Source: Cadophora sp. MPI-SDFR-AT-0126 (lineage: Eukaryota; Ascomycota; Leotiomycetes; Helotiales; Ploettnerulaceae). From it: DNA of 64,000 bases. The stretch lies in contig JAGMVK010000005.1 of the NCBI GenBank assembly GCA_020747065.1, forward strand, positions 2,232,001-2,296,000, given 5' to 3'. Each line of letters begins with the position of its first letter. Position 1 is the stretch's first letter. A program made the translations under genes and the position numbers. Shown piece after piece: positions 1 to 12,243 of this stretch. Under the pieces are notes generated by a model. That model was not told the origin of the DNA and did no database searches. It worked only from the letters and a program-made list of their open reading frames with translations.

Positions 1-1276
1 GTCTATCAGATTGTGTCACTAGTCGAGAGGTTCAACGATACAGGGGGAAATTGCTCTTGGCTTCACGAGCTTTACACCTGGCAGACACTTTCTGCGGGAT
101 TTACACGAATCCTGAATGCCAGCGACGTTAGCACAGCGCGCAGGCTCACCGAGATTGAGATCTTTTCGCATTCCCTAGGATCTCCAGGCAGCTATCTGAC
201 TTGCTTTCACGAACTGCTGTGTTGGACCGCGAAATTCCGATTCTCGGATGTGCTCGATCATGTGTTCTCAGCCATCGGTCTTGCAGGTCCAGAATACAAA
301 TCAGCTATTATGACGTTGATGAGTATTGAGTACACAATGAAGCCAAAGGATTTCTACGTTAAAATTTCAAGAACTGTCTTGTCAAGCACAAAATACCTGG
401 ACATATTAATCAATGCGGGCATCTGGGAATCAAATGAAAGCAGAGAAGATATATTGCCATCCTGGGTGCCTAACTACCTATCGCCACCCAAGTACTCAGC
501 CTTTAAGAAAGGTTCCCACTTCCTAAATGCGGGGCTCTGCGATGAGGGAGCGACAGCTTTTATAGTCCATGGCCTGGATCTAGTGTGCGATAGTGCCACT
601 TTCGACACAATTGAGGAAATATTCAATAGAAAGGATGCGTCTTTCAAACTGGATTTACTCGAGTTTTGCACGAAATTTCCAGCCATAATCAACGGACGGC
701 CCCGTCTGGAGACTTTATGGCGGACGTTGATCCTGGATTCAGCTTCCGACGGAACGACTCCAGCACCAAACGACTACGGAGCCCGTTTTCTCGCGATGAT
801 TGCGGGTAGGGATAGCTATGAGCTTTCCAAGCTACACGGTACTAGGCAAAGTACAGAAGGCTACTTAAGCCGCCTTGACGACTATAGACAGGTTGAATAC
901 TAGAGAGGTTCTCGGTGAGAAAGCACTGATATCCACAGATATACGCGAATACATCCAGTCAGTTGCAACAATAAGTTCAGACCCAAAAGAGCAATTACCT
1001 CAGAAAGTTTTAGAGATAGACGGCATAGCCTTTCCATATGTTCAGACAGAAGCGCCAAATCGATATCACGATCTTTTCTTTAAAACAAAGAAAGGGCTTA
1101 TAGGTATATATAGGGGCCCCTGTGCTAAAGGAGACCAAGTATAGGCGCTTCGCAATGCGCATGTACCGTTTGTGTTAAGGAGGAGCTTATTGTCGCCCGG
1201 TTTTAAGATCATCAGCGCCTGCTTCATATTAGATAAAATTCAAGGAGAGATGATACGGGAGGCAGAAGAGGTATAA
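1..1276 (+). pseudogene. HET-domain (heterokaryon incompatibility) protein, 3' part, broken
   Basis: This is the region C-terminal to the HET domain of a vegetative-incompatibility protein; the HET domain itself would lie left of the window. Visible family hallmarks are DHVFSAIGLAG (about 240-275), LPSWVPNY (about 460-480) and a terminal block with GLIGI, KGDQV, VPFVLR and ISACFILDKIQGE, matching the usual ending in which a GD-x-V turn is followed by a PFVLR strand and a G-E-C-Y-like strand. Frame 1 is open from position 1 to 903; the frame then shifts and continues from about 875 to 1144. A TAG at 1142-1144 sits where the family normally has Trp or Cys (TGG to TAG fits), and the same frame runs on to TAA at 1274-1276. 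Two lesions make it a pseudogene. An intron spanning the shift is possible in principle, but I see no good donor/acceptor pair. Family assignment is knowledge-based; the breaks are seen directly. Confidence 0.85.
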
Positions 1277-1696
1277 ACGATCAGACTAGTCTAGCTTTGC
1301 TCCCGTTTGTGCATTTCAGAATTAGGCGACTAGTATTCAATTCCAGCATAAACAAGTTTATTATACTAGAGAATCTGGATAGGACCCGCGTATAGAGACA
1401 GGACGAGGGAAGAGTAACCGGACTTTAAGGAAGCCAAACCGAGCCCTTACAGACACCAAGATAGCTCTTCAATACCTGCTCGGGCTGTGCTTAGGAATGC
1501 TCACCCTTAGCTCAGGCTAAGCAGTATCAGCTCAGGAAAATAGAAAATGTCATGCCAGCATTCCCATGTGGAAATACCTGTTCCTGTAGTCGGCTAGGGT
1601 CGTGCCGCCTTAGCTACTAGGTACGCGAGTGTTAGAGCAGCGCGAGATTTTGGCGAGTAGGCTGCAGAAAGCAGCGACTTAAACCACCCCCCCCCC
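1277..1696. other. Host-like spacer ending in a poly-C tract
   Basis: About 420 bases of ordinary base composition with no convincing reading frame. It separates the HET remnant from the AT-rich island and ends in a run of ten C (1687-1696). Composition changes abruptly to strongly AT-rich right after the run. No target duplication is recognisable here. Confidence 0.6.
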
Positions 1697-1739
1697 AAAA
1701 ATAGTAGCTAATTTGCCGTTTAGTCGTTAAAATAAGTAA

Positions 1740-2796
1740 AAAAGTAAAATTACAAGTACTATTAATTTATTAAATCTTTATAAACTCCTTATACTTATAT
1801 TATAAATTATTATTATATTAATTATTAAATATTTCTTTGTTATAGTACTAAGCTTAATAATATATTTATAAAAAAATGGTGAATTATATATATTATAGTA
1901 AAAAGTCGTAATAGTCTAATATTAAATAAAATATACGTTTTTTATTATTATTTATATTAATTTTATATACTTTATTTTTTATTTTTAAGAAAGTATAAAG
2001 TCATTTTTATCTTTTTTTTTATATTAAACTAAAACTTAATCTTAAAGCTTAAAATTATAAATATATATTATACTAGGACTATTATAAGCTATTAGTATAT
2101 TATTAACTAATTTTTTAGTATATATTTAGTATACCTCTATTATAGCTCTTTTAATAGTCTTTATACGTTATTAAATAAATAAGTTTAGAAGATCTATTTT
2201 TATTATTTTTTAAATAAATACTGAAAATAAGAAATAGAAAAATTAAGCAAATTAAGCTATTTAGTTCAGCTATATTATTAATAGCTTTAATAATTATTTA
2301 TAAGTAATTCTTATTACTTTTATTAGAATACTTTTTATAATAATTTTATAAGTATATTAGAGTAGATAATAATATTATTTTACTTTACTAATTAAGTAGT
2401 ATACTTTTATTAAAATAAGTTTAAGTATACTTTCTACGATTCTAAGTATATTCTAAAACTTTATAAAATTAAAATTAATTTTTATAATCGTAAATAATAA
2501 AGTTAGATAATCTAATATACGTGTTTATTTATATTAAATTCAAAATATTGAAAATAACTTAAGTTATAAATAAACTACAGTGTTTTTAAAGTAATTTCGT
2601 AGTTTTAAATCTTATAGTCTTATCTATTATATAAAATATATATTATTTTATAATTTAAATTTAAACTTATATAAAGTATTTATATATTTTTAATAATACT
2701 TATATATTTTCTTAACTCGTAATATAATATTAGAACTAAACTTATAATTAGCTTAATTTAGTAAATGTTATAAATGTTATACTAATAAGTAACTTA
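1740..2796 (+). repeat. Long inverted repeat X, left arm
   Basis: This stretch matches the reverse complement of about 7205-8324 over roughly 1.1 kb, with many RIP-type differences and small indels. For example 2050-2120 pairs with 7880-7960, 2350-2480 with 7540-7680 and 2640-2790 with 7210-7340. I recognise no domain in any frame. The arm stops where the Gypsy LTR of D1 begins (2797). It may be one arm of an element with long terminal inverted repeats, or an inverted duplication of an older repeat. Arm ends are approximate. Confidence 0.7.
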
Positions 2797-3066
2797 TAAT
2801 AGCTTAATAAAAGTTTATTAATAGCGATAATATAAAATAGAAAAGATAAGAAAAGATAAGAAAAGATAAGAAAAGATAAGAAAAGATAAGAAAAGATAAG
2901 AAAAGATAAGAAAAGAAAGAAGTTCTTAAGAAACCTTAAGTTTAAATAAGAAAAATATAACTATTAGTTCTACTATAATATTATATCTAGTTATTTAGTC
3001 ATTCTAGTCTCGTGACTTCTTAGTCCTATAATAAGTAAATCTCGTGACTTTGTAATTAGCCTATTA
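2797..3066 (-). repeat. 3' LTR of D1
   Basis: Homologous to the LTRs at 8325-8542 and 52701-52900: all share the start AATAGCTTAA/ACAGCTTAAC and the CTCGTGACT core. It is longer than its relatives because of a 10-base tandem expansion (2841-2910). Ends are set by alignment to the D2 LTRs. Confidence 0.75.
2841..2910 (+). repeat. 10-bp minisatellite, seven perfect units
   Basis: Seven consecutive perfect copies of AAAAGATAAG, followed by a partial copy. The related LTRs at 8325 and 52701 each carry about one unit at the same place, so this is an expansion specific to the D1 LTR. Confidence 0.95.
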
Positions 3067-6000
3067 TATTACTTTTTTTTTTTTAAGAAAAGCTTATTTC
3101 TAAGTTATAATAAACTTCTACTTCTTTTAGTCTTTTATTAATATTATTATATTATTTTCTAATTTATTATAAGTATTATTATTATTAGACTTCTATACTA
3201 TAATCTAGTCCTTTAAGAGTTTTAGAAAATTAAAAAGTATAGGATAAGCTTAATAGAAATCTTAGAACTTATAAAAATAAGTATAAAAATCTATAATAAA
3301 ATAGAATTCAGGATTTAGGTTAAGTCCTTTTTAATATATTTAGTAATATAATACACTATCTTATTTAAGATATATATTTAAAATATTCTATATTTCTTAT
3401 TTTGATTCTATGTTTATAGTAATTATTTTATTTTAGTTAGACTATATTTAGCTAGGTAAAAAGTTATTATTATATTATTATAGTTTATTTATAAAAAATA
3501 CTAGATAAACTTTAGTAGATTCAGGCAATTCTAGCTAGTATAAATAACTTTTTTTCTATAAGACTTAGTATAGACTAGCTTATTAGTTATCTAGCTTTTT
3601 CTTTAACTAGTAGGTTTTCTAATTCTTAGTAATTACTTATACTTAGTCTTTTATTTCTTAGTTATCTCTTAATAAGACTTATTTATATCTTATTTTTTTC
3701 TTCTATTAGTCTTATAAGAATTACCTAGTCTTATCTTATACTATTTTATATTATTTTATAAAAGCCTAAGTCTTAGTAATATTTAGGTTTTTTAGTAACT
3801 ATAAGTTTTAGCTTAGGTTATAGCTTATCTTAGTCCTAGTTTATAGATAGCTTATATTTATACTTAAACTAATAGAAAAATATATCTTAAGACTTATAGA
3901 ATAAAATTAGTTAAATATAGTCTATTATTAGTAGAAGTTTAGACTAATTATCTTAGTAATAGTTTATAAAAGAATAGAGTCTCTAATCTAAGTACTAATT
4001 TATAATTTTAGTCTAGTTATTAGTCTAAGGATAATAAGTAGTTAAGAGTTTAATTTTAATACTAAGAATTAATAAAACTTATATTAGAAAAAAGAAATAA
4101 ACTATAAACTTTTATCTAATATAATTATTCTAAGTAGACTATTAAATTTCTAGTAATTTATAATAAATAGTTAAGCTAAATTATAAGAAATATATATAAA
4201 GTAATATAGAATTAATATAGCTTTTTTTAAGAACTAGTTTATTATAACTAGTATTAAGTTACAACTAAACTTATTTTTTAGAGCGTTTTTAAAGTCTATT
4301 ATTAAGTATTACTAAAGTTAGTTTAGGATAAATAAAGAATATAAATAATTAAGTGTCTTATTTTATTAATAGTTAGTATATTTATAAACTAGGTAATTAG
4401 AAATAACCCTAATAATATTTTTTTAAATATCTTAGACTAGTAGTACTTAGTTTTGAAAAGTTTAAAAGTCTTTAATTTCCTAGAATAAGTTAAAAAATTA
4501 TTATTATATATATACTAAATTAGTTATATACAAAAATAGTTAATATTAAGCACTTAAAGGCGGCTTTTATATAAAAACAATTTATTATCCTAAATTATAT
4601 ACTAAAAATTATTAGCTTTTTATAATTCTTAGTACTAAACTATACGAGCCTTGTAAGTTCGATTAATATAGATTAATTCTGTAATGGGGTTTGTTTTTTT
4701 ATTTATATTAAATTCTATAAAAACTAAAATATAGATATTAAGTAACTAATCTGATTTATAAAAAATATAATAGTTAATTCAGTCTAAATAAATTAAAATA
4801 TAAGTACAGAATTTATTCTTTGTTTTAATTTACTTATTAATATCTTATTTATAGTATAATAGTATATTAATAATAGTACTCTATTTATCTAAGTAATATA
4901 TTATTATAAAATAAAAGTCTACTAGGATTTTAGACTATCTTATTATCTATCTTTTTATAAGGTTTTTAATAAGTATAAAATATTCTAAGGCTTTATAATT
5001 AAAAAAAAACCTAAAAGTATTAGTGACTAGATTAGAACTAATTATATAATTACTAGTATCTTTTTATTATAAATATTATAATTTAGTTCAGCGAGGTCTA
5101 TTATTTTAGATAAGAATAAGACTAGATATTAGTTATTTTTATGTTTTTATAAGAGTATATCTATAATTATTTTATCTAAGATATTAATTTTAATCTAAGT
5201 TTCTAGTAAAATATTATAGTACTTTAGATATTTAGAAATAGAAATAGATTCTTTTAGATCTTAAAAGACTATAAGTCGAATAAGAATTATTTTTAAAAAA
5301 AAGTAAATATTTTTATTAGTTTTACTAAAGTTTTTATTATTTTATTACAGTTTAAAATAAACTTCTAGTGAAAATTATAAAACCTAAAAAAGACTAGATT
5401 TTTAGACTATTGTAAATAAGAACTAATTTCGAATATATTTCGTAGTTACTAGATTAATTTTAATTATTTTAATAGTTACGAAAAAGCTAAAAAAAAACTT
5501 GATTTTTTTTTCATATAAAACTTACTTTTCTAAATATCTACTAGGAAATAGTATTATTATAAATAATATAAAATCTTCTTAATATATTTCTTATACTATA
5601 AAAGGTTATTTAAGTATATAATGATATTATCTAGGTATATAATATAGAATACATTAAGATAATTAAAGAATACGTTATTTATATATTACTAGAATATAGC
5701 TAGGCTATTAATTAGTTTAAAGAATATTACTTTATATTTATAACTACTATAATAGGTCTAAAATATAGTATATTCTTTAAATACTAGATCTATTTGAATA
5801 TAGTAAAAGATATTCTAGATATTAATTTTCATAAAAATCTTAGTTTATCTAAGATATATAAAGACCTTATTAATTAAAAATAATAGATAATAATCTTTTT
5901 AAGTAATCTTTTTCAATTTCTAATAATTAATATAAAAACGTAAGCTATTATTTAGTTTTTTAATAAATAAAATAAGCTAAATAAAAAAAGCGTAGCTAAG

Positions 6001-6690
6001 AATAAAAAATCTTTTATTAAAGTTTTTTTTTCAAAGTATTTCTTTATTATTTAGAGTTTTATCTTATTCTATTAATATAATAGTCTATAATTATAGTTAA
6101 TATTAGAAGATAGCTCGATTTTATAGTCTAGTCCCGGTACTCAGTTAGGAAAAGTATTAGTAATAGTCTTTAAAAAAAGTAATAGTATATAATATTAAAA
6201 GAAAAGCTTTTTTATAAGATATTTTTATATAATTCTTTTTTAATAAAGAGTGCTTATAATTTGGTTTTCTAAGTTACCTAGTTAATAGTCTTATTAATTT
6301 CGCTGAGTATAATTATAAAAAACTCTAAATCTTTTATTAAAAGATATAATAAAATCTTACTATATTAATTTTAATAATATCTGTTTTTAGTAAAGTCTTC
6401 TATTTTATAATCAAATATTAGTATATAATCATTTCTTATTCTAAGACAATTAAAAGAGCTTTATTTAGTATAAGATCGTAAAGCTCTTTTTTTATTTATT
6501 AGAATAGGTTTATAATTTTTGTAATATAAATAAGAATAAAAAATTTCTAATTTTTTTTATAATATTAATCGCGAAGTTATTTAGCACTATAGTATTTCTT
6601 CTAAGTTATATAGTAAAAGTAAACTTATAAATAACTCTCTTAAAAAGACAAGTAAAGAGAGTTATAAAAATAAGTTATAAAGTATTATAT

Positions 6691-7204
6691 TCTAAAAAGT
6701 TAAATCTAAAAACTTTCTTTTAATAAGGCTTATATAATATAATAAATAAATTATTTCTTTTAAGAATTCTTAATTAATATAAGAGTCTTAAATAAGAATA
6801 CTATAAGTATTAATTAATTAATAGTATTCTAGTAAATTTAAAATATTAATTTTAATATAATTAATTGAAATAATATTAGATTATATTTGAAGCTAAGTCT
6901 TACTTATTACTAAGAATTACTATAATAAATACTTCTACTAAAAAAATAGATTTTGAAATCGTAGATACTAATATTCTATTTCTTATTTATTTATAATAAC
7001 TTAATATAATAGATATATAATATAATAATTTATATAATATATTAATTTAAGAAAAGCGTAGGTACTTAACTATATATAAAAAAAGTTATTCTTAATTTCT
7101 TTTAAACTAAAGTTACTAATTACTTTATACTTTTAATAAAACTATTAATATATATTATTTTGTAAAAATATAGGTATATAAATTATACAAGTAATTTAAA
7201 TACT
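6691..7204. other. AT-rich spacer between D1 and the right inverted-repeat arm
   Basis: About 500 bases of heavily RIP-mutated DNA without a recognisable domain. It could be the inner part of repeat X that is missing from the left arm, since it is continuous with the right arm. No feature is visible in it. Confidence 0.4.
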
Positions 7205-8324
7205 TATTAATATAACGTTTATAGTATTTACTTAACTAAGTTAGTTATAAGTCTAATTTTAATATTATATTATAAGTTAAGGAAATATATAAGTATTATT
7301 AAAAGTAAGTAAATACTTTATATAAATTTAGATTAAAATTATATAATAATTTAGACTTTAATTATATAATCTACTTAGATATTATATATTTTATATAATA
7401 AATAAAATAATAAGATTTAAAATCGTAAAACTATTTTAAAAGTGTCTTAGTCTAGCTACGACTTAGAGTACTTTTAATACTTTTAAGTTAATATAAATAA
7501 ATATATATATTAGATCTTTTAACTTTATTATCTACGATTATAAAATTAACTTTAATTTTATAAAGTTTTAGAATATACTTAAAATTATAAAAAGTATACT
7601 TAAGCTTATTTTAGTAAAAGTATATTACTTAATTAGTAAAATTAAATAATATTATTATTTACTTTAATATATCTACGAAATTATTATTAAAAAAAATACT
7701 CTAGTATAAGTAATAAGAATTACTTATAAATAATTATTAAGATTATTAATAATATATTTAAATTAAATAATTAAATTTTTATACTTTTTATTTTTAATAC
7801 TTATTTAAACATAATAAAAAATATTTTTTAAACTTATTTATTTAATAATAGCTACAAATTATTAAGAAGATTATAATAGAAATACACTAAATATACGCTA
7901 AGCGATTAGTTAATAATACGCTAGTAACTTATAATAGCTTTAGTATAATATATATTTATAATTTTAAGGTTTAAAATTAAGTATTAGTTTAGTATAAAAA
8001 ACGATTTTATGCTTTTTATAAATAAAGAATAAAGTATATAAGACTAATATAACTAATAGTAAAATATATATTTTTTTTTTAATAATAATATATTTAATTG
8101 AAATAGATATATTTAATATTTAAAAAAGAATAAAAAAGTACTAGATATATAATTTATAAGTTTAAAATACCTACGAATTTATATTAAAAGCCTTTAGAAT
8201 TACTATTAAAATCTTAGTTATAAAATTAATCTTTATATTATTAATAATTAATAATAGTTATAATATTAAAGTATTTTTAGTTAAAAAAAATTAAAATTTA
8301 AAATTTAAAATTTAATTATATTTA
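7205..8324 (-). repeat. Long inverted repeat X, right arm
   Basis: Reverse-complement partner of 1740-2796. The outer end abuts the 3' LTR of D2 at 8325. No coding domain is recognised. Differences from the left arm are mostly C/T and G/A, as expected from RIP acting independently on both arms. Confidence 0.7.
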
Positions 8325-8542
8325 TGACAGCTTAACGGAAGTTCATTAATAGCTATAATATAAAGTAGAAAAGATAAGGAGAAAAGAGGTTTCGAAAGAA
8401 GCCTTAAGCTTAAGTATAGAAGATATAGCTACTAATCTTATTATAATATTATATTTAGTTACTTCTTATAACTTTTAAGTCTTATAATCTGCGATATATA
8501 TATAATCTGCGTTATATACGTAATTATACGGATTATCTATTA
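8325..8542 (-). repeat. 3' LTR of D2
   Basis: Begins with the least mutated copy of the LTR start (TGACAGCTTAACGGAAGTTC) and ends at CTATTA, corresponding to CCGTCA in the right-hand LTR. Aligns with 52701-52900 and 2797-3066. Confidence 0.8.
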
Positions 8543-11433
8543 TATTACTCTTCTCCTTAAGGAAAGCTTATTCCTAAGTTATGAAAGAATTACTTTCGAG
8601 CTTTTAGTAATATTATTATATTTTCTTTTAGTTCCTTATAAGCGTTATTATCTTTTAATTCCTATACTATAATCTAGTACTTTAAAAGCTTTAGTAGGCT
8701 TAAGAGTATAAGATTTTTCTAATAGAAATCTCTAAGCTTATATAAATAAGTATAAAAGTCTATAGTAAGACAGAACTTAGAGTCTAGATTAAGTCTTTTC
8801 TAATATACTTAATAGTATAATATATTATCCTATTTAAGGCAGATATCTAAGATATTCTAGACCTCTTATTCTTACTCTATATTAATAGTAATTATCTCTT
8901 CTTAGTTAACTTAGATTTAGCTTAATAAAGGATTATTATTATAGTACTATAACTTATTTATAGAGAATACTAGATAAACCTTAATAGATTTAAGTAAGTC
9001 TAATTAGTAGGTGTAACCTTCTTTCTATAGGACTTAATATAAGCTAATCTATTAGTTATCTAGTTTTTTTTTAAGCTAATAAGTTTTTTAGTTCTTAGTA
9101 ATTACCTAGACTTAGTTTCTTACTTCTTAATTAACTTTTTAATAAGACTTATTTATATTTTACTATTTCTTTTTTTTATTAGTCTTTTAAGAATTACCTA
9201 GCCTTTTCTTATACTACTTTATATTACCGTATAAAGGCCTAAGTCTTAGTAATATTTAGCTTTTTTATAATTATAAGTTTTAGCTCGAGTTATAGTCTAT
9301 CCTAGTCCTAACTTATATATAGCTTATATCTATATTTAAGTTAGTAAGGAGATATATCTAAGGACTCGTGAAGTAATATTAGTTAGGCGTAATCTATTAT
9401 TAGTAAAAGCTCGGACTAGTTATCTTAGTAGTAGTTTATAAAAGGATAAAGTCTCTAATCTAAGTACTAATTTATAATTTTAGTTTAGCTATTAGTCTAA
9501 GTGTAGTAAGCTATAGAGAGTTTAATCTTAATACTAAGGATCTAATAGAACTTATACTAAAAAGAAGAGATAAATTAGGATCCTTTATTTAATATAACTA
9601 TCTTAAGCGGGCTATTAAATCTCTAGTAATTTATAATAAATAGTTAAGCTAAGTTATAGAAAGTATATATAAAGTAGTATAGAATTAATATAGCTTCCTT
9701 AGAGAATCGATTTATTACGATTAATATTAAATTATACTTAAACTTATTCTTTAGTATATTCTTAAGATCTATTATTAAGTATTACTAAAGTTAATTTAGG
9801 ATTAATAGAAGGTATAAATAGCTAAGTATTTTATTTTTTTAATAATTAGCGTAATTATAAGTTAAGTAATTAAAGATAAATCTAGTAATATCTTTAAGTA
9901 TCCTAAGCTAATAATACTTAGTTCTAAGGAGCTTAAAAGTCTTTAATTTCTTAGGGTAAGTAGTAGAGAGCTAATTATATATATATATATTAGATTAGTT
10001 ATATATAAAGATAATTAATATTAAGTACTTAGAGGTAGCTTTTATATAGAAGTAATCTATTATCCCGGAGTATATACTAGGAATCAAGTTCTTATAATTC
10101 TTAGTACTAAATAGTTAAAGCTTTATAAGTCTAATTAATATAAATTAGCTTTATAATAAAGTTTATTTTTTTATTTATATTGAACTCTATAAGGGCTAGG
10201 GTATAAATATTAAATAATTAATCTAAATTATAAAGGATATAAGAGTTAATTTAGTTTAAGTAGATTAATATATAAGTATAAAGTTTATCTTTTATCTTAA
10301 TCTAACTTTTAATATCTTATTCGCAATATAATAATATATTAGTAGTAGTATTCTAATTACTTAGGTAATATATTACTATAAAGTAGAAGTTTACTAGAAT
10401 TTTAAATTACTTTACTTATCTTCTTATAAGCTTCTTAATAGTTATAAAGTATTCTAAGATCTTATAGTTCGAAAAGACCTAAAAGCGCTAGTAACTAAAT
10501 TAAGACACTAGTTTTATATACTAATAGATTAGTAATTATATAATCGCTAGTATTTCCTTATCGTAGATATTATAATTTAGTTTAGTAGGGCTTATTATTT
10601 TAGATAGGAATAAGACTAAGTACTAGTTATCTCTATACTTCTATAAGAGTACGCTTACGATTACTTTATTTAAGGTATTAATCTTAATCTAAGTTTTTAG
10701 TGATATATTATAGTATTTTAGATATTCTGAAATTAGTATAGCTTTTCTTAGATTCTAGAAAGCTATAAGTTAAGTAAGAGTTATCTTAAAAAGGGTTAAT
10801 ATCTTTATTAATTCTATTAAGGGTTTAGTTATCTTATTATAGTTTAGAATAAACTTATAGTAAAAATTATAAAAACTAAGGAAAGACTAGATCCTTTAGA
10901 CTATAATAAAGGGGATCTAATTTTATATGTACTTTATAGCTACTAAGTTAATCTTAATCCCTTTTATAATAATAAAAAAACTAAGGAATTTAATCTTTTT
11001 AATATAGAACTCACTTTTTTAGATATCTACTAGAAGATAGTACTACTATAAGTAGCGTAAGACTTTCTTAATATATTCCTTATATTATAAGGGATTATTA
11101 AAGTATATAATAATATTATTTAAGTATATAATATAGAATATATTAAGGTAATTAAAGAGAATATTATTTATATACTATTAGAATATTATAGAGCTATTAG
11201 TAAATCCGAAGAGTATAACCTTATACTTATAACTTTTATAATAAGTCTAAAACGTAGTATACTCTTTAAAAGCTAGGTCTATTTATATATAGTAGAAGGC
11301 GCTCTAGATATTAATCTTAATAAAGACTTTAACTTATCTGAGATATATAAAGACTTTGTTAATTAAGAGTAATAAGTACTAATCTTTTTATATAATCTTA
11401 TTTAATCTTTAGTAATTAATATAAAAGCGTAAG

Positions 11434-11655
11434 TGTAACGTTGAAGTGACGGAAGTACTGGAAATAGGGGTACTCAGGTTTAGCCGGAATATTACTAGAC
11501 GGAAGCTGGACCAGATTCGTATATATATAGGACCGCTCCCCCTCTAAGGGCTTCTTACCTTCTTATTTCCTTTATACTAGACTTATAATATTACTATTTA
11601 CCTACCCTCTTACTCCTATACTTAATACTGCACTTAGTAATATTGCGTTGTTATA
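11434..11655. repeat. Solo LTR inserted in D2 pol, GTAAG target duplication
   Basis: A 222-bp insertion absent from the aligned D1 copy, where the sequence runs straight from CGTAAG to CTATTATT near 5940. It is flanked on both sides by the 5-base duplication GTAAG (11429-11433 and 11656-11660) and has inverted ends TGTAACG...CGTTGTTATA. It is clearly less RIP-mutated than its surroundings, keeping CA, TG and CG dinucleotides. No internal element is attached, so it is a solo LTR from an unidentified retrotransposon family. Confidence 0.88.
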
Positions 11656-12243
11656 GTAAGCTATTATTTAATTTCTTAATAAATAAGGTAGAGTAAGTAA
11701 AAAAAGCGTAGCTAAGAATAATAAAACCCTTATTAAGGTTTTTCTTAAGGTATTTTTTTATTACTTAGAGTTCTACTTTACTCTATTAGTATAATAGCTT
11801 ATAATTATAATTAATTTTAGTTTTTAACTTAATCTTATAATCTAGTTTTAGTACTAAGTTAGAAAGAGTATTAGTAGTAGTTTTTAAGAATATAGTAGTA
11901 TACTCCTAATACTAGGAAAAGAGTTTCTTTTATAAAATATTCTTATAGGATTTCTCTTTAATAAGAAGTAATTATAGCTTAGCTTTCTAAGCTACTTAGT
12001 TAATAGCCTTATTTGTTTTACTTAGCGTAATTATAAAGAACTCTAACTTTTTTTAATAGAGGGTATAATAGAAAGCTATTACGTTAATCTTAGCTATATC
12101 TATCTTTAGTAAGGTCCTTTATTTTAAGGTTAGGTATTAATATATAGAAATTCCTTATATTAAAGTAGTTAGATAAAGTTCATTAGGTATAAGATTATGA
12201 AATTCTCTTTTTATTTACTAAAGTAAGCTAGTAGTTACTACTA

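Larger units (their letters stand above)
2797..6690 (-). mobile_element. Gypsy element D1, chromodomain type, truncated and RIP-dead
   Basis: A second copy of the D family lying in the same orientation as D2. The 3' LTR is at 2797-3066; going right come chromodomain (about 3240-3420), integrase, RNase H and reverse transcriptase (about 5580-5860), all read on the minus strand and aligning line by line with D2 8325-13930. The copy follows D2 to about 6620. It then jumps to sequence resembling D2 51545-51600 (the GAGAGAGTTATAAA region near 6650), so about 1 kb of the gag side is missing, and it ends near 6690 without a 5' LTR. Every frame is full of RIP stops. Confidence 0.8.

Noticed and set aside
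875..903. Intron explaining the HET frameshift
   Set aside because: No convincing GT...AG pair with branch site that removes the shift while keeping the conserved blocks; a small indel is simpler.
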